A stretch of DNA of 64,000 bases from Granulicella sp. WH15. GTDB lineage: Bacteria > Acidobacteriota > Terriglobia > Terriglobales > Acidobacteriaceae. Position numbers and translations under genes: made by a program. This document shows positions 1 through 10,026 of this stretch, in pieces (the stretch's first letter is position 1; each line of letters opens with the position of its first letter). The notes under the pieces were generated by a model that made no database searches, was not told where the DNA came from, and saw nothing but the letters and a program-made list of their open reading frames with translations. The stretch is taken from positions 2,666,001-2,730,000 of the forward strand of contig NZ_CP042596.1 in NCBI RefSeq assembly GCF_009914315.1, in the 5' to 3' direction.

Positions 1-1
1 G

Positions 2-130
2 GACGCGCACTCGGGCGACGTAGCGGTGATTCGGACGCAGGGTAAGCAAGGCCCCGCGCTCTTCACGATGCTGCCCGCAGGAGCATCGCCAAGCGCCATC
101 GTGGTCAAAGCACTCCAACCTAACAAATAA
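2..130 (+). CDS. C-terminal end of an unidentified protein (partial)
   Basis: The frame is open from base 2 to a TAA at 128-130 and gives the last 42 residues of a protein whose start lies outside the window. Codon use is GC-rich like the neighbouring genes. The piece (beginning DAHSGDVAVIRTQG, ending LQPNK) has no motif I can assign. It could be the edge of a beta-sandwich or C-terminal secretion domain, but that is a guess. It converges on the gene at 280-1221 with a hairpin repeat between them. Confidence 0.55.
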   Translation, partial: DAHSGDVAVIRTQGKQGPALFTMLPAGASPSAIVVKALQPNK

Positions 131-179
131 CAATAGAAGTACTTTGAAGTACGGTTCAATCGCCAGGATCGGTGCTTAC

Positions 180-270
180 AAGCGCCAACGGCGCGCTCTA
201 TACCAGCCTGGGGCAAAGCCCCAGGTAAGTTCCATCATGCGCGAATGAGGGCTGAAGGCCCGACCTATCT
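180..270 (+). repeat. Intergenic hairpin repeat, family C, copy 1
   Basis: This stretch contains GCGCCAACGGCGCG, then a self-complementary CTGGGG...CCCCAG stem, then GAGGGCTGAAGGCCC. The same order of elements recurs at 18230-18315. Both copies sit between convergent genes. The inverted repeats could terminate transcription from both sides or act as a mobile repetitive palindrome; the sequence does not decide between these. Confidence 0.7.
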
Positions 271-279
271 TCTTCTCCC

Positions 280-1221
280 CTAGCCTTCACTCTCCGCCTC
301 ACGAGCCAGCCTCAACGTATAACGCGTCGCGGAAAAGTGCGCACCGGCCAACAGCAGCAGCCCCGAGAGAAAAGCCCACATCATCAGCCCAACCGAGATA
401 TAAAACGGCCCGTAGACTGCCCGAAAATCCAACCACGGTAGCGCCAGCACGTACAGGTACTTGGCCACCTCCCACAGCAGCCCGATCACAATCGCGGTCG
501 GCAGCACCGCCCGCGCGGGAACCTTGCGGTTAGGCAGAATCCAGTAGATAAGAAAGAACAGCAGGATGCTCGCAATGACCGCGCAGATCTTGAGCACGCC
601 GTGTCCGATGAAGTTATAAACCACGTTGTCCGTGTGCCCCAGAAAGATCCAACCCATGACGCTGCGCTGCCCGGCGGTCATGGCGATTGAGGCCATAGCC
701 AGCGCGCCGACAGCCACGGCCAGACCAATCGAGACCACCTGATTGTGCAGATAGCTGCGGTTCTCCTTGACTCCCCAGACCTGGTTCAACGCCACCTCCA
801 GCGGCAGAAAGACGCCGGTCGAGGAGATCAGCAGCATCACCAGCGAGAAGATCTGCGTACCCTTCTTCGGGTGTGCATTGCGCATCACGAAGTCCTGCCC
901 GGTGGGCAGCAGGCTGCGCATCAGGTCGCCGACCACGGCCTCCATGGCGCTCGAGTGAAAGACGCGATGGCTGATCGTGAGCAGCAGCACGATGAAGGGG
1001 AAGAGCGACAGGATGACGTTGGCCGCGACGCTAAAGGCGTAGGTGTGGACCTCGGTGCCGGTCATATACTTCGCCAGCGCGACGATCTGCGGCCCCAGCC
1101 CCTGCTCGCGCACGATGGGCCGTACCTCCTCAAGAGGCACCGGCTCAATCGGCACAGGCTGGAGGTCCGCCGTCGCTACGGGCTGAGGTTGAGGGTCCGG
1201 AAGTAAGGAAGGCAAACCCAT
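280..1221 (-). CDS. YihY/virulence factor BrkB family membrane protein
   Basis: Inner-membrane protein of 313 residues, a normal length for the YihY/BrkB family (once mis-named ribonuclease BN). A proline-rich N-terminal tail of about 45 residues precedes roughly six hydrophobic helices, including FSVAANVILSLFPFIVLLL near residues 62-80 and LLFFLIYWILPNRKVPARAV near 220-240. The conserved family pattern of a small polar loop after an FPF stretch is present. Substrate and role of the family remain unsettled. The gene runs alone on the minus strand, 70 bases downstream of queG. Confidence 0.85.
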   Translation of the reverse strand: MGLPSLLPDPQPQPVATADLQPVPIEPVPLEEVRPIVREQGLGPQIVALAKYMTGTEVHTYAFSVAANVILSLFPFIVLLLTISHRVFHSSAMEAVVGDLMRSLLPTGQDFVMRNAHPKKGTQIFSLVMLLISSTGVFLPLEVALNQVWGVKENRSYLHNQVVSIGLAVAVGALAMASIAMTAGQRSVMGWIFLGHTDNVVYNFIGHGVLKICAVIASILLFFLIYWILPNRKVPARAVLPTAIVIGLLWEVAKYLYVLALPWLDFRAVYGPFYISVGLMMWAFLSGLLLLAGAHFSATRYTLRLAREAESEG

Positions 1222-1291
1222 CGTGGCAAATCTCCGTGCGCGCCCGCTCGGGGCAGATCAGGGCAGGCCCTTGAAGAGATGCTAGCAGCAG

Positions 1292-2419
1292 CTAGTCCTC
1301 TGTCTCTTTCACGGCCAGCCTGCCCAACGCCCAGGAAGCCGCCTCCGCCAGCACCTCGTCTTCGGCCGCTGCCCACTCAGCCAGACGCGGACGAAATCCC
1401 TGCTCCCCGCTATTGCCCATCGCGATGGCCACATTTCGCCGCAGCCGCTTCAGCTTGGTCCGCTCCAGCGGAGAGCCGCGAAAACGCCGCCGAAACTCAT
1501 CCTGCTCCATCGCCCCCAGCCACTCCAGAGCGGGGTTGATGAGTTCATCCCGCGTCGCCAGCCCCGTCCTCACGCTCACCGGAGCGCGCCGGTTCCACGG
1601 GCACACCTCCTGGCAGATATCGCAGCCGAAGACCTGCCTCCCCATCGGCTCTCGCAGCTCCTCCGCGATGCTTCCCTTCTTCTCGATGGTCAGGTAGGCG
1701 ATGCAGAGCGAGGCATCCATCTGGCGCGGAGCCACCAGCGCGTCGGTCGGGCAGGCGTCGATGCAGCGCGTGCAGCTTCCGCAGCGGTCCGCTGCCTCCT
1801 CCACCGAAAGCCCCGGCCCCAGCGGCAACGAGGTCACGATCACCCCCAGCAGCATCCACGAGCCGATCTTCTGGTTCAGCACGCAGGTATTCTTCCCCAC
1901 CCAACCGACCCCGGCCTTCGCGGCGAGGTCCCTCTCGAGCAGCGGCCCCGTATCGACATAACAGCGAGTCTCGCACTCGGCCACATCATGCAGAGCAGTC
2001 TCGACCGCACGCAGCCTGGCAAGCAGGTCATCGTGATAATCCGTAGGCTCGCCAGACTCGGTGCCATTCCACGCATAGCGCGCGATCCAGCCATCCCCGG
2101 CAGCAGCGGGATCAAGCGAACGTGGTCCAGCGGCGTTGTAGTTGAAGGCACACACGACCACCGACCTAGCCCAAGGCAACGCCACCCGCACCGACCGTCG
2201 CAGCAGCTCGCCATGCTCATCGCGCCGCTTCAGGTACTCCATCTCCCCGGCTCGGCCCTCGTCAATCCAGGCGGTAAATCGCTCGGCGGTCAGACGCCCC
2301 GCATCCTGCTCCGAGGCGAACGCCTCCGCCACCCCGGCAAGATCGAACCCGGCGGAGACAGCCTCACCCCGGGTGAATTCGATCAGCTCGGGTGTCCAGA
2401 ATGTCGCAGGAGAAGCCAC
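1292..2419 (-). CDS. queG: Epoxyqueuosine reductase QueG
   Basis: Cobalamin- and iron-sulfur-dependent enzyme that reduces epoxyqueuosine to queuosine at the wobble base of tRNAs with GUN anticodons. The 375-residue length is typical. Two ferredoxin-type cysteine groups are visible: CGSCTRCIDACP near residues 205-216 and CDICQEVCPWN near 258-268. The conserved KAGVGWVGKNTC stretch lies near residue 170. The C-terminal 70 residues resemble the HEAT-like extension of the family. The start at 2419 gives MASPATFWTPELIEF, a plausible N-terminus. The gene is read away from the adjacent tRNA-Ser, which is not itself a queuosine tRNA. Confidence 0.95.
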   Translation of the reverse strand: MASPATFWTPELIEFTRGEAVSAGFDLAGVAEAFASEQDAGRLTAERFTAWIDEGRAGEMEYLKRRDEHGELLRRSVRVALPWARSVVVCAFNYNAAGPRSLDPAAAGDGWIARYAWNGTESGEPTDYHDDLLARLRAVETALHDVAECETRCYVDTGPLLERDLAAKAGVGWVGKNTCVLNQKIGSWMLLGVIVTSLPLGPGLSVEEAADRCGSCTRCIDACPTDALVAPRQMDASLCIAYLTIEKKGSIAEELREPMGRQVFGCDICQEVCPWNRRAPVSVRTGLATRDELINPALEWLGAMEQDEFRRRFRGSPLERTKLKRLRRNVAIAMGNSGEQGFRPRLAEWAAAEDEVLAEAASWALGRLAVKETED

Positions 2420-2503
2420 CTTCAGATGCTACGCGATTGCCCCGAGCAAATATCGTGGCAAGGCCTTTTCCACCAACGCGTTTCGAGGTAAACTAAAAGG
2501 AGT

Positions 2504-2595
2504 GGAGAGGTGGCAGAGCCCGGTTTAATGCACCTGACTCGAAATCAGACGTACCTTCGCGGGTACCGGGGGTTCGAATCCCTCCCTCTCCGCCA
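2504..2595 (+). tRNA. tRNA-Ser (anticodon CGA)
   Basis: A 92-base class II tRNA. The acceptor stem pairs GGAGAGG (2504-2510) with CCTCTCC (2585-2591), followed by discriminator G and an encoded CCA at 2593-2595. The anticodon CGA occupies 2540-2542 in the loop CTCGAAA. A long variable arm (around TACCTTCGCGGGTA) and the T-loop GGTTCGAATCC are present. It decodes UCG. Its 3' end lies 29 bases before the DUF3800-like gene, a position typical of integration sites. Confidence 0.97.
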
Positions 2596-2624
2596 TCACC
2601 CCTCAAAAACTTCTAACCTTCACG

Positions 2625-3416
2625 ATGCATCTAGCGATAGATGATACGTACGGACCGATCGACGCGGCACCCTCGAAATACGTAACCGGGGCCCGCCGAA
2701 CCTATGTTGCGGTGGAGTTCCCCGACTCTCAGGTTCAGGAAGTTCGGAATGCCATCCGCGACTGCCTGGAGGAGCTGCCCGATCAACTCGGCATCGCTCC
2801 AGCCGAGTTCCACTTTGTCGACATATACAACCGCAATGGTGTCTGGAAACAGGTGCTAGCGGGAAAGAACCTGCGGATCTTCGAGTTTTTCGCAGAGATC
2901 TATCGCCACTATCGCTGGCGAGTCCACATTCAGACCGTCGACAACAGGACTCTCACGGACCACGGGATCGCACTTGCAGGCTCGCTCGACGGCATCGACC
3001 TGACCAAACGTGACGGTCAGGCTCTGCTGTTCCTGCTGCTGAAGCTGAGGCGATCCATCCCCTCTCCGCGGGAGCGATTGATCCTGCGCATCGACGAGGG
3101 CACAGGCAAGGCCGATGCACCCTTTGCGCGGGAGATCTTTCACGAGTGGGGCGAGCGTTATGATGGCCGCTTCGCTGCTTCCGTGTCTGAGCCTCTCCTC
3201 CAGATCGCTGACTTCCTTGCCTTCAGCATCAACCGGTCCACCCACCTTCAGATCAAGCCCCAGCGTACGGCAACGGATCTGTGGTTCCTCGATCTAGTCG
3301 GCAGAATGAAGATCCAGTCACCGGACATCACGCAAACTACTCTCCCGGCAAACTTCTCCGTCGCTGATATCGACTCGATTCACACCAAAGATCGACGAGA
3401 AAAGGGAGTGGAGTAA
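2625..3416 (+). CDS. DUF3800-like protein
   Basis: Protein of 263 residues without signal peptide. An acidic start (AIDDTYG, residues 4-10), an AEFHFVDIYN motif near residues 61-70 and a late LLQIADFLAF motif near 198-207 match the DUF3800 pattern of an RNase H-like fold with conserved acidic residues. The family is often found beside mobile elements and defence genes; its function is unknown. The gene begins just after tRNA-Ser and ends facing an unrelated amidohydrolase. Its base composition looks less GC-rich than its neighbours, which together with the tRNA suggests acquisition. No clear ribosome binding site precedes the ATG. Confidence 0.6.
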   Translation: MHLAIDDTYGPIDAAPSKYVTGARRTYVAVEFPDSQVQEVRNAIRDCLEELPDQLGIAPAEFHFVDIYNRNGVWKQVLAGKNLRIFEFFAEIYRHYRWRVHIQTVDNRTLTDHGIALAGSLDGIDLTKRDGQALLFLLLKLRRSIPSPRERLILRIDEGTGKADAPFAREIFHEWGERYDGRFAASVSEPLLQIADFLAFSINRSTHLQIKPQRTATDLWFLDLVGRMKIQSPDITQTTLPANFSVADIDSIHTKDRREKGVE

Positions 3417-3456
3417 GCTCGACCGACGTTCATCCCATTCCGCCTGCCTTGCTGAC

Positions 3457-4809
3457 CTAGTGCAAGCCGCCAGCCTCCGGTTTTGCCTCTCGGCCCCCAT
3501 GCCATATCGCGACGATGCGTTCAGTGTTATGGATGTCATCGACCGGATTAGAACCAAGCAAAATCAGGTCGGCCTGTCGTCCGGGCTGGATCGTACCCGT
3601 CCTTTCGGCAATCTTCAGCAGCTCCGCATTCTCTCCCGTGGCCGCGTGGATCGCCTCAATCGGCGTAAGCCCGGCCTCCACCATCATGGCCAGTTCATGG
3701 TGCTCCGCGAAGCCCGGGATGCGATAAGGGCTCGCGCCCGAATCCGTCCCGAAGCCCACCTTCAGCCCCGCATCGAGAGCCAGCTTCAAGTTTCTGCGGG
3801 CGTTCTCATAGTCCTGCCGATGCACCGGAGTCAGAGGATCATTCTTCACCTGATCCTGATAGCTTTTGCTCGTCAGCATCGCATACAGGTTCGGCGAGAT
3901 GGCATCGCGAAAGAAGGCGCGATCCATCCACGCCGGATGACCGGCATACGCAAAGAAGGATTCATCGACAGTAAGCGTGGGGATGTAAAACGTTCCATGC
4001 TCCTTCATCAGTTGGATGAACTCGGCATCAATCGTGGTGTCGCGAACCGAGTGCGCCAGCACATCGACACCATCGCGCACAAGCTGCTTTGCATCGCTCA
4101 ACCGATACACATGCGCGGCCACACGGATGTGATGACGATGCGCCTCCTCGATGGCCGCGCGATAGACCGCCGGGTCCATCTTCGGCTTGGTCCGGTAAAG
4201 ATCATCGACCCATATCTTGACTAAGTCCGTACCCCGCGCAGCCGCCTCATCGACGTCCTTGCGAGCCTCCTCCACCGTCGCGGGTTGATACAACTGATCG
4301 GGCTGGTGCGGAATCGGAGGCATCCCATCCGGCACCCCGATGCCGCGGTCGGCAACGAGAATCGTGGCTCCATCCAACGCGCCACGGCGCTGTTCTCCGC
4401 GAACACCATAGACAAGATCGCGATTGAGCCCCAGCGAGAGCATCGTCGTCACGCCGTAACGTTCGTACTGACGCAGCTCTGCGATCACACGCTCACGCGT
4501 ATAAGAATCCGATGAATTTTTCGTATCATCGACCAACGCCAGATGTCCATGCGCATTGATTAATCCAGGAATGACGGTCTTACCCGATCCATCGACAATG
4601 TGCGCATTTGGAGCCGCTCCCACAGCCGCATGAGCCCGGCTGATGCTGGCAATTTTATCGCCGACGATCGTAACGGTTGCGTCCTCTATCGGCGGCCGCC
4701 CCGTGCCATCAATGACGCGAACGTGCGTAATCAGCGTGGTATCAACCGGCGGAGCAGCGGCAAGAGCCACAGGAGGAATCAGCAAAAACAGGAGCAAAAA
4801 CGACCGCAT
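3457..4809 (-). CDS. Exported metal-dependent amidohydrolase
   Basis: Amidohydrolase-superfamily enzyme of the imidazolonepropionase-like or prolidase-like group, probably periplasmic. The ATG at 4807-4809 is chosen because it opens a signal peptide (MRSFLLLFLLIPPVALAAAPP) and is preceded by GGAG; a longer reading frame reaches 4968 but adds a non-signal N-terminus. Metal and catalytic signatures are in order: NAHGHLAL (HxH), DLVKIWVDD (bridging lysine), AAHVYRLSD, AHSVRD and the late GFGTDSGASP aspartate. C-terminal residues include RTGTIQPGRQADLILLGSNP, typical of the beta-sandwich return. Substrate cannot be told from sequence. Confidence 0.88.
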   Translation of the reverse strand: MRSFLLLFLLIPPVALAAAPPVDTTLITHVRVIDGTGRPPIEDATVTIVGDKIASISRAHAAVGAAPNAHIVDGSGKTVIPGLINAHGHLALVDDTKNSSDSYTRERVIAELRQYERYGVTTMLSLGLNRDLVYGVRGEQRRGALDGATILVADRGIGVPDGMPPIPHQPDQLYQPATVEEARKDVDEAAARGTDLVKIWVDDLYRTKPKMDPAVYRAAIEEAHRHHIRVAAHVYRLSDAKQLVRDGVDVLAHSVRDTTIDAEFIQLMKEHGTFYIPTLTVDESFFAYAGHPAWMDRAFFRDAISPNLYAMLTSKSYQDQVKNDPLTPVHRQDYENARRNLKLALDAGLKVGFGTDSGASPYRIPGFAEHHELAMMVEAGLTPIEAIHAATGENAELLKIAERTGTIQPGRQADLILLGSNPVDDIHNTERIVAIWHGGREAKPEAGGLH

Positions 4810-5154
4810 AAGATTGCATTCTCCAAATCGTTGAGACCATGCAGATCCAGCATAGGGGATTCCATAAAATATTTTCCGAATTATTCTCGGATTATTCGCA
4901 CCTTCCACGCTCACCGTTTGCCTCTTATCTGCATCAAAGCAAACGTGAGGTAAGTTAATTTTCTTCACCTGTTCAACAGGCTTTATTGCATTGATTCTTC
5001 CGATCCAGCATGATCGGCCAGGACATGGAATCTCTGCGCCGACGAAACTTTTTTGCCTCCAGAACCTTCCATAAGAAGAAGCTGACCAGGACCAACGTCC
5101 TACACCTTAGTCGCACCGCCTCACCATCTGCTTCGTGGCTGAAAAGGGCAAGAG
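4810..5154. other. Divergent intergenic region
   Basis: This gap of 345 bases separates the amidohydrolase (minus strand) from the efflux operon (plus strand), so it should hold two divergent promoters. It includes an AT-rich patch at about 4858-4900 and a small dyad AGGAC-CAAC-GTCCT near 5089-5102. I see no convincing gene, riboswitch or repeat in it. Confidence 0.5.
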
Positions 5155-6525
5155 ATGAATCAGCAAAATAGTACGGGCAGCCCATCTGACGATCAGGATC
5201 TGGGAGCCACCTCTGAAGCACATACCTCCACCAACCCGGGTACACCCTCCGCGACCCAGGCCACCGCTTCGCCTACCCTAGCCGAGCCTTTCCACGCCCA
5301 CAAGCAGTCGCACACGCTGCGCTGGGTAGTCATTGGCGTGGTCATCGTGCTGGTGCTTCTGGCGATCCGTCACTTCAGCTCGGAGACCTCCCCTGCCGCG
5401 GGGCCCGGCATACCTGCGGGCGGCAAGAAGGCAGGCAACGGCCGCGGGCAACAGGGACCAGCCGCGATCACCGTCGGCCAATCGACTGCGGGCAACATGA
5501 ATATCTACGTCGATACCCTGGGTACCGTAACTCCCACCAACACGGTCACGATCTATAGCCAGATCACCGGCCGCGTGATGGAGGTTCGCTATCACGAGGG
5601 CGAGATCGTACACAGAGGCGATCCTCTCATCGAGATCGACCCGCGCCCCTACCAGGCAAACCTGACCCAGGCAGAAGGCACCCTGCAACACGATGAGGGC
5701 GTGCTGGCCGAAGCCAAGATCGATCTCGCCCGCTATCAGGCGGCCTTCGCCAAGAATGCCATTGCAAGACAGCAGCTCGAAGATCAAGAGCAGATCGTCG
5801 TGCAGGAAGAGGGCACGGTCAAGGCCGATCAGGGCACCGTCGCCTACGACCAGGTACAGTTGGCCTACTGCCACATCACTGCCCCCATCAGCGGCCGCGT
5901 AGGCCTGCGTCTGGTCGACCCCGGCAATACTGTCTTTGCGGGCAGCGGCTCCACGCTGCTGGTCATCACTCAACTGCAACCGATTACCGTGGTCTTCAAC
6001 GTATCCGAGGACAATCTGCCGCAGGTGCAGGAGCAGCTACGCGGGCGCAAGCAGCTTCAGGTCGATATCTTCGATCGCTCCAACGACAAGCAGCTCGAGA
6101 CCGGCAAGCTCACCTCGCTCAACAACCAGATCGACACAACGACGGGCACGGTCAAGTTCCGCGCCAGCTTCAACAACAACGATCTGCAGCTCTTCCCCAA
6201 CCAGTTCGTGAACGCGCGCCTGCTCGTCAGCTCGCTGCCGAATGCAACGCTGGTGCCGTCGGCAGCCGTACAGCATAACGGCACCGCCGCCTTTGTGTAC
6301 ACCGTAAACTCCGGCGCCAACAACGGCCACACCGTCGCGGTCCACCCCGTCACCGTCGTCACCAACGACGACACCTCGACAGCGGTTCAAGGCCTCGACC
6401 CCGGCGTCACCGTTGCGACCAGCGGCTTCGACCGCCTTGAGAACAACGTGTCGGTCGCGGTCAGCAGCCCGCACCAGGGCACTCCGACCAGCAGTAAACC
6501 ATTGAGTGGGAACCCGGCTCCATGA
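5155..6525 (+). CDS. RND efflux periplasmic adaptor (HlyD/MdtA type)
   Basis: Membrane fusion protein of 456 residues that would link the inner-membrane RND pumps to the outer-membrane channel. A Thr/Ser/Pro-rich cytoplasmic tail (1-50) precedes one membrane anchor (about 56-71, [15 protein letters not shown]). The lipoyl halves are visible ([18 protein letters not shown] and [17 protein letters not shown]) around an alpha-hairpin. The beta-barrel part begins near [14 protein letters not shown]. It is the first gene of a four-gene operon; its TGA overlaps the next ATG by four bases, implying translational coupling. Length and motifs match the MdtA group. Confidence 0.93.
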   Translation: MNQQNSTGSPSDDQDLGATSEAHTSTNPGTPSATQATASPTLAEPFHAHKQSHTLRWVVIGVVIVLVLLAIRHFSSETSPAAGPGIPAGGKKAGNGRGQQGPAAITVGQSTAGNMNIYVDTLGTVTPTNTVTIYSQITGRVMEVRYHEGEIVHRGDPLIEIDPRPYQANLTQAEGTLQHDEGVLAEAKIDLARYQAAFAKNAIARQQLEDQEQIVVQEEGTVKADQGTVAYDQVQLAYCHITAPISGRVGLRLVDPGNTVFAGSGSTLLVITQLQPITVVFNVSEDNLPQVQEQLRGRKQLQVDIFDRSNDKQLETGKLTSLNNQIDTTTGTVKFRASFNNNDLQLFPNQFVNARLLVSSLPNATLVPSAAVQHNGTAAFVYTVNSGANNGHTVAVHPVTVVTNDDTSTAVQGLDPGVTVATSGFDRLENNVSVAVSSPHQGTPTSSKPLSGNPAP

Positions 6526-9500
6526 ATCCGTCCAAGCCATTTATTCTCCGCCCGGTAGCGACTGCACTGCTGATGGTCGCCATCTTTCTCGCGGGCGGCG
6601 TGGCGTACTTCCAACTGCCCATCTCCGCCCTGCCCGAGGTCGATTACCCGACCATGCAGGTCCTCACCTTCTATCCGGGGGCGAGCCCTGACGTCGTCGC
6701 CTCGGCCGTCACCGCTCCGCTCGAGCGCCAGTTCGGCGAGGTCGCCGGTCTCAGCCAGATGACCTCCACCAGCGCCGGCGGCGTGTCGGTCATCGTCATG
6801 CAGTTTCAACTCTCGCTCAGCATCGACGTGGCCGAGCAAGAGGTGCAGGCCGCGATCAATGCCGCCCAGAGCTACCTGCCCGCGAATCTGCCCGCGCCGC
6901 CGGTCTATAGCAAATCCAACCCGGCCGATGCTCCCGTACTGACGCTCGCACTCACCTCCAACGAAGTCGCACTACCCCAGGTCGAAGACCTCGCCGACAC
7001 CCGGCTCGCGCCCAAGATCTCGCAGATCTCCGGCGTCGGCCTCGTCAGCATCTCCGGCGGTCAGAAGCCCGCGGTTCGTATTCAAGCCAATCCCACTGCG
7101 CTCTCGGCCTACGGGATCAACCTTGAAGACCTGCGCAACTCGCTCACCGGCAACAGCCTGAACTCCGCCAAGGGCAGCTTCGACGGCCCCGCGCAGGACT
7201 ACACCATCAACGCGAACGACCAGCTCCAGACCAGCGACGATTACAGGGCGGTCGTGGTCGCCTATCGCAACGGCGCGCCGGTGATGCTGCCTGAGGTCGC
7301 CCGCGTGGTCGATGGAGTCGAGAACTCGAAGCTCGCCGCGTGGATGAACTATACGCCTGCGGTGATCCTGAACATCCAGCGCCAGCCCGGCGCCAACACC
7401 ATCCAGGTCGTCGATAGCATCCAGCGCCTGTTGCCGCAGCTCGTCTCCACACTGCCGCAAGCAGTTCACGTCCAGATCGTCACCGACCGCACCACCGCCA
7501 TCCGCGCCTCGGTCAAAGACGTCGAGTTTGAGCTGATCCTCACCATCGCCCTCGTCGTGATGGTCATCTTCCTCTTCCTCCGCTCGATCCCCGCGACCAT
7601 CATCCCTAGCATCGCCGTACCGCTCTCGCTCGTGGGCACCTTCGGCGTCATGTACCTGGCGGGCTACAGCCTCAACAACCTCACCATGATGGCGCTCACC
7701 ATCTCCACCGGCTTCGTGGTGGACGACGCCATCGTGATGATCGAGAACATCTCGCGTTACATCGAAGAGGGCGAGTCCCCGATGGAGGCCGCGCTCGTCG
7801 GGGCGGAGCAGATCGGCTTCACCATCCTCTCGCTCACCGTCTCGCTCATCGCGGTGCTCATCCCGCTGCTCTTCATGGGCGACATCGCCGGACGTCTCTT
7901 CCGCCAATTTGCAGTAACGCTTGCCATCACCATCGTCATCTCCGCCTTTGTCTCGCTCACGCTGACACCGATGATGTCCGCGCGCCTGCTCAGCTATACA
8001 CCGCCCGAAAAGCAAAGCCGCTTCTACAAGGTCTCCGAACGCATCTTCGAAGACATCATCGCCTTCTACGGACGCACCCTCAGCTTCGTGCTCCGCTTCC
8101 AAACCATCACCCTACTGGTGGCGCTGGCCACTCTGGTGCTCACCGTCGTCCTCTACATGACGGTCCCCAAGGGCTTCTTCCCCACTCAGGACACGGGCAT
8201 CATCCAGGGCATCTCGCAGGCCTCTGCGTCTATCTCCTTCCAGGCCATGACAGAACGTCAGCAGAACCTTGCCAAGGTGCTGCTGGCCGACCCAGCGGTC
8301 GAGAGCATCTCCTCCTTCATCGGCCCCGACGGAACCAACACCACACTGAACAGCGGACGCATTCAGATCAACCTGAAGCCGCTCGAAGAGCGCGGACTCT
8401 CCGCCACACAGGTCATTGACCGCCTGGGACCGAAGCTCGAAAAGATCGAAGGCATCAGGCTCTACATGCAGCCGGTGCAGGACCTAACGGTCGATGATCG
8501 CGTAAGCCGCACCGAGTACCAGTACACACTCGAAGACCCCAACCAGGCCGAACTGAACTCCGTCACGCACGATCTGGTTGCCAGGCTGAAGCAGCTCCCC
8601 GAGCTGTCGGATGTGGTCACCGACCAGCAGCTCGGCGGCAAAGCTGAAGCGCTTGTCATCGACCGCGCCACCGCATCGCGCTTCGGCATCACGCCCTCGG
8701 CCATCGACAACACGCTCTACGACGCCTTCGGCCAGCGCCAGATCAACACCATGTATACGCAACTGAATCAGTATCATGTCATTCTGGAGACCGATCCCAA
8801 GTTTCAGATCAATCCCCAGAAGCTTAACGACATCTACATTCAGTCGTCGCTCACCAGCGCCACCTCGGCCTCCACGGCCACCGCAACCGCCGGATCATCG
8901 TCAGGCGCAGGTTCGGGCGTCACCGCATCCTCAGGCAACGCGCTGCTGACGCCCTCCGCAACCTCCGGCATCTCGGCAGCGGCCACCGGCACCTCCGCCT
9001 TCTCGAACAGCAATCCCAGTATCTCGGCGACCTCCGGCGTCAACGCAACCTCCTCGCTCTCGTCCACCTCCACAGCCTCCTCCAGCGCCAACGTCCTCTC
9101 CAGCCAGAGCACCTCCACCAGCATCTCTTCGAGCACCTCGACCTCGACCAGCGGCACCACCCGTGCAGGTTCCAGCACCGGCGACTCCACGGCTGGAACC
9201 GGCGGCAGCGGCGGAGGCGGCACCACCGGGACCACAGCCGCATCCACCCCCGTGCCGCTCAGCGCCATCGCCCACTTCGAGAGCCGCGGCCAGGCGCTGT
9301 CCATCAACCATCAGGGACAGTTCCCGTCCGTCACCATCTCCTTCAACCTCGGTGGCGGCTACTCGCTCGGCCAGGCGCTCGACGCCATGGACAAGGTCAT
9401 CGCCGACTCTCATCTGCCCCCCAGCGTGGTCGCCAACTATCAAGGCACCGCCTCCGCCTTCCAGGGCTCGCTCTCGAACGAAGGCATCCTCATCCTCGCC

Positions 9501-10016
9501 GCGCTGGTCACCGTCTACATCGTCCTCGGCGTGCTGTACGAGAGCTTCATTCATCCGGTCACGATTCTCTCCACGTTGCCCTCGGCGGGCGTCGGAGCCC
9601 TGCTCGCCCTGCGGCTCTTTCACCTCGACCTCGACATCGTCGCCATCATCGGCATCATCCTGCTCATCGGCATCGTGAAGAAGAACGGCATCATGATGGT
9701 CGACTTCGCTCTCGAGGCTGAACGCAAAGAGGGCAAGACCGCGACCGAGGCCATCTATCAAGCCTCTCTGCTGCGCTTCCGCCCCATCATGATGACGACG
9801 ATGGCCGCCCTCCTCAGCGGCCTTCCCCTGGCCTTCGGCTCCGGCATCGGCTCCGAGCTGCGCAAGCCGCTGGGCGTGGCCATGGTCGGCGGCCTCATCT
9901 TCAGCCAGGTGCTTACACTGTATACAACCCCGGTCATCTACATCTTCTTCGACAACCTCGGCGAGCGTTTCTCGCGCAAGAGAAACGCCGTCCAGCCCGA
10001 AGCCGAGCACGCATGA
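6522..10016 (+). CDS. RND multidrug efflux permease (MdtB-like) with low-complexity insert
   Basis: Proton-driven inner-membrane pump of the HAE1/MdtB group. At 1164 residues it is over 100 longer than usual. Normal features are present: N-terminal [20 protein letters not shown] helix, the proton-relay [19 protein letters not shown] motif, and the late [19 protein letters not shown] motif. The excess is one block of about 135 residues (775-909, bases 8844-9248) built almost wholly of Ser, Thr, Ala and Gly. It falls in the periplasmic porter/docking region exactly where the paralogue downstream has a short loop before [10 protein letters not shown]. No frameshift is seen and the reading frame continues intact after it. 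Confidence 0.93.
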   Translation: MNPSKPFILRPVATALLMVAIFLAGGVAYFQLPISALPEVDYPTMQVLTFYPGASPDVVASAVTAPLERQFGEVAGLSQMTSTSAGGVSVIVMQFQLSLSIDVAEQEVQAAINAAQSYLPANLPAPPVYSKSNPADAPVLTLALTSNEVALPQVEDLADTRLAPKISQISGVGLVSISGGQKPAVRIQANPTALSAYGINLEDLRNSLTGNSLNSAKGSFDGPAQDYTINANDQLQTSDDYRAVVVAYRNGAPVMLPEVARVVDGVENSKLAAWMNYTPAVILNIQRQPGANTIQVVDSIQRLLPQLVSTLPQAVHVQIVTDRTTAIRASVKDVEFELILTIALVVMVIFLFLRSIPATIIPSIAVPLSLVGTFGVMYLAGYSLNNLTMMALTISTGFVVDDAIVMIENISRYIEEGESPMEAALVGAEQIGFTILSLTVSLIAVLIPLLFMGDIAGRLFRQFAVTLAITIVISAFVSLTLTPMMSARLLSYTPPEKQSRFYKVSERIFEDIIAFYGRTLSFVLRFQTITLLVALATLVLTVVLYMTVPKGFFPTQDTGIIQGISQASASISFQAMTERQQNLAKVLLADPAVESISSFIGPDGTNTTLNSGRIQINLKPLEERGLSATQVIDRLGPKLEKIEGIRLYMQPVQDLTVDDRVSRTEYQYTLEDPNQAELNSVTHDLVARLKQLPELSDVVTDQQLGGKAEALVIDRATASRFGITPSAIDNTLYDAFGQRQINTMYTQLNQYHVILETDPKFQINPQKLNDIYIQSSLTSATSASTATATAGSSSGAGSGVTASSGNALLTPSATSGISAAATGTSAFSNSNPSISATSGVNATSSLSSTSTASSSANVLSSQSTSTSISSSTSTSTSGTTRAGSSTGDSTAGTGGSGGGGTTGTTAASTPVPLSAIAHFESRGQALSINHQGQFPSVTISFNLGGGYSLGQALDAMDKVIADSHLPPSVVANYQGTASAFQGSLSNEGILILAALVTVYIVLGVLYESFIHPVTILSTLPSAGVGALLALRLFHLDLDIVAIIGIILLIGIVKKNGIMMVDFALEAERKEGKTATEAIYQASLLRFRPIMMTTMAALLSGLPLAFGSGIGSELRKPLGVAMVGGLIFSQVLTLYTTPVIYIFFDNLGERFSRKRNAVQPEAEHA

Positions 10017-10026
10017 GGCCCTGCGC

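Noticed and set aside
2504..5154. A genomic island starting at tRNA-Ser
   Set aside because: No integrase, no repeated tRNA end and only one atypical gene. Kept as a finding on the single gene, not as an island.
8840..9307. Antisense Glu/Val-rich frame of 155 codons over the RND insert
   Set aside because: It is the complement of the Ser/Thr/Ala-rich block and has no independent signal.
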